This document shows positions 57,846 through 64,000 of a stretch of 64,000 bases of DNA, piece by piece. How positions within the stretch are numbered: position 1 is the stretch's first letter; each line of letters opens with the position of its first letter. The position numbers and the translations under genes were made by a program. Below the pieces are notes generated by a model. That model worked only from the letters and a program-made list of their open reading frames with translations, did no database searches and was not told where the DNA came from. The DNA is from Hymenobacter psychrotolerans DSM 18569 (GTDB lineage Bacteria; Bacteroidota; Bacteroidia; Cytophagales; Hymenobacteraceae). The stretch is taken from the NCBI RefSeq assembly GCF_900142395.1, contig NZ_FRAS01000002.1, positions 124,001 to 188,000 on the forward strand, written 5' to 3'.

Positions 57846-58814
57846 GTGTATATCCGCAAGAATCTTCGCTGGCGTGTCATCTGGAAGTTTTCCTGGCAGG
57901 GACTGGTTGTGTTTACCCTTTACGCGCTGCTGATCTGTGTGTTATATCGGCTGGTAGGGTTTCATTCCGTGTCTATTCCGTGGCAGCCGGTAGCCACGCT
58001 GGGTATTGCGGTGTCGTTCTACATCGGCTTCAAAAACAACGGCTCCTACGACCGATTCTGGGAAGGCCGGCAGCTGTGGGGCGGCATCGTAAACTATAGC
58101 CGTACCTGGGCCATGCAGGCGCTGGAATACGTGACCTCCGTAGTAGATGCGCCCGGGGTGGAGGCGCCCGCTGCCTCCCGCGCCGAACTCACCATCCGCC
58201 ACCGCCGCCTCGTGTATCGCCAGATTGCGTGGTGCAACGCCCTGCGCCTGAACCTGCGCCGCCAGAACGACCAGTGGGACGAGCAGGTAGCGCCCTTCCT
58301 GGACCCGGCCGAGTCGGCGGAAATGAAGCGCAAGCAGAACCCGCCGGCCCACTTGCTGCGCCAGCAAGCCGCCGACCTGCGCATTCTGCGCGAAGAGCGC
58401 GGCCTGCTCAACGACTTCCAGCACGTAAACATGATGACCAGCATCGAGCAGTTCAACAACCTGCAAGGCGGCTGCGAGCGAATCAAGAACACGCCTTTTC
58501 CGCGGCAATATGCGTTCTACAGCTTCGTGTTTGTGTGGCTGTTTGCGGCGCTGCTGCCCCTGGGCCTGATTGCGGAGTTTGAGAAAATGGGCCCCGACCA
58601 TATCTGGCTGACCGTACCCTTCTCGGTGCTGGTGTCGTGGGTGTTCAACACCATCGAAATAGTGGGCCACACCAGCGAGAATCCGTTTGAAAACGAGATG
58701 AACGACGTGCCGATGACGGCCATCTGCCGCACTATTGAAATAGACCTGCGCGAAATGCTGGGCGAAACGCATCTGCCCCCCAAACTGGCGCCGGTTGACG
58801 ATATTTTGTATTAA
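57846..58814 (+). CDS. Bestrophin family channel protein
   Basis: A 322-residue membrane protein of the bestrophin (UPF0187/YneE) family of anion channels. Family features are the N-terminal MYIRKNLRWRVIWKFSWQGL, the membrane segment VVFTLYALLICVLYRLVGFH, the strongly conserved FKNNGSYDRFWEGRQLWGGI, and FPRQYAFYSFVFVWLFAALL further on. The C-terminal NPFENEMNDVPMTAICRTIE is also typical. It begins with a GTG at 57846. Bacterial members form pentameric channels; ion preference cannot be read here. The 133 bases upstream show no exact -7 box. Confidence 0.93.
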   Translation: MYIRKNLRWRVIWKFSWQGLVVFTLYALLICVLYRLVGFHSVSIPWQPVATLGIAVSFYIGFKNNGSYDRFWEGRQLWGGIVNYSRTWAMQALEYVTSVVDAPGVEAPAASRAELTIRHRRLVYRQIAWCNALRLNLRRQNDQWDEQVAPFLDPAESAEMKRKQNPPAHLLRQQAADLRILREERGLLNDFQHVNMMTSIEQFNNLQGGCERIKNTPFPRQYAFYSFVFVWLFAALLPLGLIAEFEKMGPDHIWLTVPFSVLVSWVFNTIEIVGHTSENPFENEMNDVPMTAICRTIEIDLREMLGETHLPPKLAPVDDILY

Positions 58815-58991
58815 GCAGCACGGTTAAGCTTGCTTGGTTTGCAGTGGTTGTCTCAGAAGTAGTTACCGGCGCCATACTGTGCCGTTGCGTGGCCGGCTCG
58901 GCTGATTTTCTTTCTCTTTTCGCCGAAGCTGGGCCTTAACTAACCAGGACGGGCGGGCGTAAGCAGTGCACCATCTCTCGTTTGCACTGCT

Positions 58992-60551
58992 ATGCCCACC
59001 GTTCCTGATCCTACGCACACCTCCGGCGCCACCCAAACTTCGTGGCTGGCCACGGCCGGCCGCCGCCCTTCGTTTCCGCAGCTCACCGAGTCGCTTACCG
59101 CCGATGTAGTGATAGTAGGAGCAGGTATTGCGGGCCTCACTACGGCGTATTTGCTCGGGCGGGAAGGGCGCAAGGTGGTGGTGCTGGAAGACGGCGACAT
59201 AGCCTCCGGCGAATCGGGCCGCACCACGGCGCACCTCAGCTTCGCCCTCGACGACCGATACACAACGCTGGAGCAGATGTTTGGCCAGAAAGGCGCCCGC
59301 CTCGCCGCCGACAGCCACCGCACTGCCGTCGATACGATTGAGGAAATTGTGCGGCGCGAGAACATAGCCTGCGACTTTGAGCGGCTGCCCGGCTACCTGT
59401 TTCTGCCCAAATCCGGCACGCCCCAGGAGCTGGACGACGAGCTGAAAGCCGCCGAGCGGGCGGGCCTGACCGGCTTGCAGCGCCTGCCGGACGCGGGAGT
59501 ACAAGGCTTCCGGACCGGGGAGTGCTTGCTGTTCCCGAATCAGGGCCAGTTTCATATTCTGCAGTATCTAAGCGGCCTTGCTGAAGCCATTACGCGCCAG
59601 GGCGGCCGGATTTTCACGCGCACCCACGTAGCCGAAATTACGGGCGGCTCCGAGGCCCGCGCGCTGGTGCGGGAAGGCGTGGAGGTGCGGGCGCAGGCCA
59701 TCGTAGTGGCCACGAATACGCCCTTCAACGACCGGGTAGTGATGCACACCAAGCAGGCACCCTACCGCACCTACGTGGTGGCCGCCCGCGTGCCGAAAGG
59801 CTCCGTCACGAAGGCCCTGTACTGGGACACCGCCGACCCTTACCACTACATCCGGCTGCAGGAAGCGCCGGACGGCGCTGCCGATTACGACCTGCTCATT
59901 GTGGGCGGCGAAGACCACAAAACCGGCCAGGAGGAAAACCCCGAAGAGCGCCTGCGCTGCCTCGAAGACTGGACCCGCACGCACTTCCCGTCGGCCGGCC
60001 AGCTGGAATACCGCTGGTCGGGGCAGGTGATGGAGCCGGCGGACGGGCTGGGCTACGCCGGCCGCAATCCGCTGGACGCCGACAATGTCTACATCATCAC
60101 CGGCGACTCGGGCCACGGCATGACGCACGGCACGCTCGGCCCGCTCCTCATCACCGACCTGCTACTAGGCCGCCAAAACCCGTGGGCCAAGCTCTACGAC
60201 CCCGGCCGCGTGACGGCCAGCGTGGAGTCGGTGAAGGAGTTTGTGCGCGAAAACGTGAACGTGGCGGCCGAGTACACCGAGCTGCTGACCGGCGGCGACG
60301 TATCGGGCCCCGACGACATTGCACCCGGTTCCGGGGCCGTGCTGCGGCGGGGCGCTACCAAAGTAGCCGTGTACCGCGACGAGGCAGGCCAGACGCACGA
60401 GTGCTCGGCCATCTGTCCGCATCTGGGCTGCGTGGTGCACTGGAACGGGCTCGAGAAAAGCTGGGACTGTCCCTGCCACGGCTCCCGCTTCACGGCGCTG
60501 GGCCAGCTGCTCAACGGGCCTGCCAACTCCGACCTGGCTCCGCTTAGCTAA
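58992..60551 (+). CDS. FAD-dependent oxidoreductase with Rieske domain
   Basis: A 519-residue fusion. The N-terminal DAO-type flavoprotein has VVIVGAGIAGLTTAYLLGRE (about 37-56) and ASGESGRTTAHLSF for FAD binding, and GDSGHGMTHGTLGPLLITDL near residue 375. The C-terminal Rieske [2Fe-2S] domain (about 430-519) has C475-P-H477 and C493-P-C-H496 as ligands: CSAICPHLGCVVHW ... WDCPCHGSRF. This arrangement is a known family in many bacteria, but its substrate is uncertain; the flavin domain resembles glycine oxidase and gamma-glutamylputrescine oxidase. Confidence 0.92.
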   Translation: MPTVPDPTHTSGATQTSWLATAGRRPSFPQLTESLTADVVIVGAGIAGLTTAYLLGREGRKVVVLEDGDIASGESGRTTAHLSFALDDRYTTLEQMFGQKGARLAADSHRTAVDTIEEIVRRENIACDFERLPGYLFLPKSGTPQELDDELKAAERAGLTGLQRLPDAGVQGFRTGECLLFPNQGQFHILQYLSGLAEAITRQGGRIFTRTHVAEITGGSEARALVREGVEVRAQAIVVATNTPFNDRVVMHTKQAPYRTYVVAARVPKGSVTKALYWDTADPYHYIRLQEAPDGAADYDLLIVGGEDHKTGQEENPEERLRCLEDWTRTHFPSAGQLEYRWSGQVMEPADGLGYAGRNPLDADNVYIITGDSGHGMTHGTLGPLLITDLLLGRQNPWAKLYDPGRVTASVESVKEFVRENVNVAAEYTELLTGGDVSGPDDIAPGSGAVLRRGATKVAVYRDEAGQTHECSAICPHLGCVVHWNGLEKSWDCPCHGSRFTALGQLLNGPANSDLAPLS

Positions 60552-60623
60552 GCCTTTTTCTTTCCGTTTTACCCCATTAGGGTGCTGGCCGAGTGGCCGG
60601 TATCCTGCCGAATCGTTATAGCC

Positions 60624-61477
60624 ATGCCTGCCGCCCGCAAAAAAACTACTGCTCCCCACCACCCGGCTTCCGCTAACTGCCCGCACCCCAAAGGCACCCT
60701 CATTCCGATAGGAGGGGCCGAGAAGCGGGGCGTCGACCTGCAGAAGAGCGACACGTCCGATGATATAGCGTCTGAGTCGATTCTGCAGCGTTTCGTGAAC
60801 GAGCTGCCCGGCAAAGGTCCCATTCTGGTAATTCCCACGGCCTCCGGCGAAGCGGAAGAGGCCGGCAAAGAGTACGTCGAGACTTTCAAGAGCCTGGGCG
60901 TGGAGCGCGTCGATGTGCTCAACATTGAGTCGCGCGAGCAGGCCAGCTCCGAAGAAAGCCTGCGCCTGCTGGAGAAAGCCGCGGGTGTAATGTTCACGGG
61001 CGGCGACCAGCAGCGCCGCCTGAGCGCTACACCCACGAGCCGTTCGTTAGTGCGGGTACCAGCGCCGGAGCTACGGCCATGAGCACGCCCATGCTCTACC
61101 AGAGCCGCAACGACGCCGGCATGCTCAAAGACGAAATCCACATCACCACGGGCCTGGAGTTTCTGCACGATGTGGCCATTGACACGCACTTCGTGGCCCG
61201 TGGCCGGATCATTCGTGTAGCCCAGGTTATTGCCACCAACCCGGCCTGCATCGGGCTGGGGCTGGAATAAAATACGGGCGTCATCATCACCAAAGGCCGG
61301 GAGCTGGAGGTAGTGGGCGAAGGCATTGTGGTGATTGTGGACGGTACGAGCTGTTCGTCTACCAACATTCATGAAATCCAGCCCGGCGAGCCATTCACCA
61401 TCCGCGACCTGCGGGTGCACCTGTTGAGCCGCGGCGAGCGGTACACGCTGCCCATTCTGGAGCAGATGCACGTGTAG
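60624..61477 (+). pseudogene. Cyanophycinase (CphB-like), broken
   Basis: The remains of a serine-type hydrolase of the cyanophycinase family. The first part (from the ATG at 60624) has GTLIPIGGAEKRG, ILVIPTASGEAEEAGKEY and VMFTGGDQQRRL. After this about 14 residues that follow GGDQ in the family are missing and the frame changes near 61020; the next frame resumes with YTHEPFVSAGTSAGATAMST, which holds the nucleophile Ser. That frame stops at a TAA (61268-61270) where a Glu codon is expected (LGLE-stop-NTGVIITKG), and then continues to a natural end at 61477. Net loss at the first lesion is 3n+1 bases, about 40-46. Confidence 0.85.
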
Positions 61478-61621
61478 CGGCACCGTTCCGAAACGGCCGC
61501 CGGCCCGGCTCCGGAGCACCCAGTAGGGCGGCACGTTTCTTTTTGCGGTAGCTTGGCGGTTCGGCGGTGGGTGGCAAATTGCCGTATAGGCGCACCAAAA
61601 CCCGCCCCGCAGTCCGCTGCC

Positions 61622-63778
61622 ATGAACGCACACGCCCGCAAGTTTCGCTACTTCTTCTTCAGTCAGGATTTTTCCGATGCCTTACGCATCACGCTGGCCG
61701 TGCTTGTGCCGGGGGTGTTGCTGGGCTGGCTGGGGCACTTGGCCATGGGCATGGAAGTGGCACTGGGCGCGCTCTGCGTCAGCATTGCCGACGGGCCGGG
61801 CCCGCTGCTGCACAAGCGCAACGGCATGCTCGCCACCGTGGCGCTGCTGCCGGTCCTGTCGATGCTGACGGGGCTGGTGCAGCCGCATCTGTGGCTACTG
61901 GGGCTGGAAATCGGGGTGCTCAGCTTTGTGTTTACCTTGTTTCTGGTGTACGGCAACCGCGCCGCCTCGGTGGGCACGGCGGGCCTGCTGCTCGTCATTC
62001 TGATGATGGACCGTACCCTCACGCTGCGCCAGCTGATAGAATACACGCTCCAGGTTACGGCCGGCGGCGTTTGGTACATGCTCGTGAGCTTGCTCTGGCA
62101 CCAGATCCGGCCCTACCGGCCGGCCCAGCAGGCCCTGGGCGAGTGTATCCGGGCCATTGCGGGCTTTCTGCGGCTGAAAGCGGAGTTTTACCGCACCGGC
62201 ACCAGCCTCGAAGAAGACTACCGCCGCCTGATGGCCCAGCAGGTAACCGTGAGCGAAAAGCAGGACGCCGTGCGGGAGCTGCTGTTCAAAACCCGCCAGA
62301 TGATGAAGGAGTCTACCGGTACGGGCCGGCGGCTGGTGCTCACCTTCGTAGACGTGGTAGACCTCTACGAGCACATCACGGTGGTGTACTACGACTATGC
62401 CGCGCTTCACGCCCGCTTCGAGGCTACTGGTGTGCTCGATACCATTGCGGGGCTGGTGGAGCAGCTGGCCGCCGAGCTGGAGCGGGTGGGCTTTGCTGTA
62501 GAGGCCAACCACGGCTACACGTCCCGCGTGAACCTTACGGAAAGTCTGGAGCAGCTCAAGCTCCGCATTGATGCCCTGGACGACCCCGCCCAGCCCGGCC
62601 ACACCTGGGTGCTGAAAAAGATTCTGGTAAACCTGCGCAACCTCACCCAGCGCCTGCAGGATGTGCAGGCGTACTTCGATGCCAGCGCCCCGGCGGTTAG
62701 TAGCCGCGAGCTGGAGTTCGGGCGCTTCGTGGCGCACCAAAGCTTTGGGCTGGAGCAGCTCCGCGACCATCTGACGCTCAACTCCGGTATGTTCCGGCAC
62801 GCCGTACGCATGATGCTGGCCTGCCTGGCTGGGTTTGTGGTGGCGAAAGTGGTGCTGCCCGGCCACCACAGCTACTGGATCATCATGACCATTACCTACA
62901 TGCTCAAGCCCGCCTTCAGCCTCACCAAGCAGCGCAACATTCATCGGGTGCTGGGTACGCTGGTGGGCGGCGGTATCGGGGTGCTGGTGCTGTGGCTCGT
63001 GCCCGACCACCGGGTGCTGGTGGTGCTGCTGGCGCTGTTTATGCTCACCTCATTCAGCTTCACGCGCAGCAATTACATCGTAGCCGTCACGTTCATGACG
63101 CCTTTTGTGCTGATTCTGTTCAGCTTTCTGGGCCTGGGCTACCTGGAAGTGGTGGAAGAGCGGGTGCTTGATACGGTGCTGGGGTGCCTGCTGGCCTTTG
63201 CCGCCAGCTACCTGCTGTTTCCGCGCTGGGAATCCGACCAGCTGCACGACCACATGAAGGCCGTGCTGCGTGCCAACCTGCGCTACCTCCAGACGCTGCA
63301 GGAAAGCCTTACCGGCTCGCCCGTGGCCGTGGTCGATTATAAGCTGGCCCGCAAAGAAGTGTACGTCAGCTCGGCTAACCTGGCGGCGGCGTTCCAGCGC
63401 ATGATGTCGGAGCCGCGCGGCAAGCAGCACCGCCCCACCGAAGTCCACGAGTTTGTGGTGCTGAATCATATTCTTTCTTCCAACGTGGCCTCCATTACCT
63501 CGGGCCTGCTGGCTGGCCCCGGCCGGCCGGAGCAGCCCGGCCCGCTGCTGCGGCCGGTACGCCAGGCCCAGCAGGCACTGCACCGCAGCCTGCGCCGCCT
63601 CGACCCGGCCGAACCCGAAGCAGCTGCCGAAACAGCCACTACGTCCCGTCGCCCCGACCCGGTGCCGCCCGACCCACAGCTCACTGAGCAGCTGGATTTC
63701 ATTCAGAAGGTCAGCAGCGACATCAGCAAAGTAACCGAGGAAGTGCTGACGGGACCAGCACTGCTAAAAAGCCACTGA
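61622..63778 (+). CDS. FUSC family membrane protein
   Basis: A 718-residue inner-membrane protein of the FUSC (YccS/YhfK, aromatic-acid exporter-like) family. It shows two blocks of transmembrane helices: about 20-165 (ALRITLAVLVPGVLLGWLGH, ATVALLPVLSMLTGLVQPHL, WLLGLEIGVLSFVFTLFLVY) and about 395-540 (AVRMMLACLAGFVVAKVVLP, WIIMTITYMLKPAFSLTKQR, VLGTLVGGGIGVLVLWLVPD), each followed by a cytoplasmic helical region. The PAFSLTKQRNIHRVLGTLVG stretch is a family signature. Substrates are mostly unknown. The C-terminal tail is charged and Pro-rich. The ATG at 61622 is preferred. Confidence 0.9.
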   Translation: MNAHARKFRYFFFSQDFSDALRITLAVLVPGVLLGWLGHLAMGMEVALGALCVSIADGPGPLLHKRNGMLATVALLPVLSMLTGLVQPHLWLLGLEIGVLSFVFTLFLVYGNRAASVGTAGLLLVILMMDRTLTLRQLIEYTLQVTAGGVWYMLVSLLWHQIRPYRPAQQALGECIRAIAGFLRLKAEFYRTGTSLEEDYRRLMAQQVTVSEKQDAVRELLFKTRQMMKESTGTGRRLVLTFVDVVDLYEHITVVYYDYAALHARFEATGVLDTIAGLVEQLAAELERVGFAVEANHGYTSRVNLTESLEQLKLRIDALDDPAQPGHTWVLKKILVNLRNLTQRLQDVQAYFDASAPAVSSRELEFGRFVAHQSFGLEQLRDHLTLNSGMFRHAVRMMLACLAGFVVAKVVLPGHHSYWIIMTITYMLKPAFSLTKQRNIHRVLGTLVGGGIGVLVLWLVPDHRVLVVLLALFMLTSFSFTRSNYIVAVTFMTPFVLILFSFLGLGYLEVVEERVLDTVLGCLLAFAASYLLFPRWESDQLHDHMKAVLRANLRYLQTLQESLTGSPVAVVDYKLARKEVYVSSANLAAAFQRMMSEPRGKQHRPTEVHEFVVLNHILSSNVASITSGLLAGPGRPEQPGPLLRPVRQAQQALHRSLRRLDPAEPEAAAETATTSRRPDPVPPDPQLTEQLDFIQKVSSDISKVTEEVLTGPALLKSH

Positions 63779-63815
63779 GCTGGCGCCCCCGGCTCTCAAC
63801 ATAAGCCGCGCTTCA

Positions 63816-64000
63816 TCAGAGGCCGTGCCGGTGAGCGAACTGCACGAGGGCCGCCACGTTGTGCAGTTCCAGCTTGTGCATGATGTTGCGGCGGTGCGTG
63901 CTCACCGTAAACTCCGATAAGGACAGCCGTTCTGCCACGTCGCGCGTCGTCAGGCCCCCACGGATCAGACCGATAATTTCCCGCTCCCGCTTGGAAAGGC
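63816..64000 (-). CDS. LuxR-type response regulator, C-terminal part
   Basis: The 3' end of a gene on the minus strand whose 5' part lies beyond the window. Reading from the window edge gives LSKREREIIGLIRGGLTTRD, then VAERLSLSEFTVSTHRRNIM, then HKLELHNVAALVQFAHRHGL and a TGA at 63816-63818. This is the LuxR/NarL helix-turn-helix DNA-binding domain; TVSTHRRNIMHKL is the recognition helix region. Such domains are mostly the output of two-component response regulators, which fits the length left to the edge but cannot be shown here. It converges on the FUSC gene with a gap of 37 bases. Confidence 0.88.
   Translation of the reverse strand, partial: LSKREREIIGLIRGGLTTRDVAERLSLSEFTVSTHRRNIMHKLELHNVAALVQFAHRHGL

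Overview
The window looks like a chromosomal stretch from a GC-rich Bacteroidota, most likely a Hymenobacter-type member of the Cytophagales. This rests on four things seen in the sequence: secreted proteins ending in type IX secretion (T9SS) sorting domains with a YPNP motif; promoter -7 boxes of the Bacteroidota form TAnnTTTG just ahead of several start codons; few recognisable Shine-Dalgarno sequences; and families common in this phylum (DUF3857 transglutaminase-like proteins, DUF6428 beside ArsR, SPOR lipoproteins, a DACNV-type diadenylate cyclase-like protein). No rRNA, tRNA, CRISPR array, prophage or insertion sequence was recognised.

Layout. 1-3.6 kb: the end of rpoA, rplQ, enolase, an FtsB/DivIC-like protein and a small exported protein. 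3.6-15.4 kb: anmK, an HscA-like chaperone, two tandem YkuD_2 L,D-transpeptidase-like proteins, a malate/lactate dehydrogenase, a Ppx/GppA phosphatase, an RlmI-like methyltransferase, a DinB protein, dapF, an aldo/keto reductase and a GNAT acetyltransferase. 15.5-18.0 kb: a glycosyltransferase plus UDP-galactopyranose mutase pair. 18.2-24.6 kb: secA, deoC, a SPOR lipoprotein, a hypothetical gene whose 3' end carries three copies of a 19-bp repeat, and an M20 amidohydrolase. 24.6-28.9 kb: a probable outer-membrane protein, Hsp20, an HtrA/Deg protease, and ArsR plus DUF6428 behind two matching palindromes.

29-41 kb is the most accessory-looking part: a pectate lyase and a very large pectinesterase (both T9SS substrates), another T9SS protein, an ALDH7-type dehydrogenase, a GH16 glycosidase, a second T9SS protein and a small lipoprotein. 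Together the enzymes suggest extracellular attack on plant or algal polysaccharide; pectin is the clearest substrate. Tandem 12-bp palindromes centred on AACGTT lie ahead of the pectate lyase and again near 36.06 kb and may be shared operators.

41-64 kb: an ECF sigma factor, a probable anti-sigma factor and a DUF4097-like protein in one unit; an exported PPC-domain protein; a frameshifted YwqK/MORN-like gene leading into two DUF3857 proteins, the second with a degenerate catalytic triad; a DUF4442 protein; an NTR/TIMP-like protein; a DACNV-type diadenylate cyclase-like protein; a tandem TonB-domain protein; RidA; two tandem paralogues of unknown function; a membrane-anchored MutS-like ATPase; a bestrophin; a FAD/Rieske oxidoreductase; a broken cyanophycinase; a FUSC membrane protein; and the 3' end of a LuxR-type regulator.

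Three genes (near 23.3, 44.55 and 61.0-61.3 kb) show small coding lesions. Each could be true decay, repeat slippage or a sequence error. All names were assigned by reading motifs; no searches were run.
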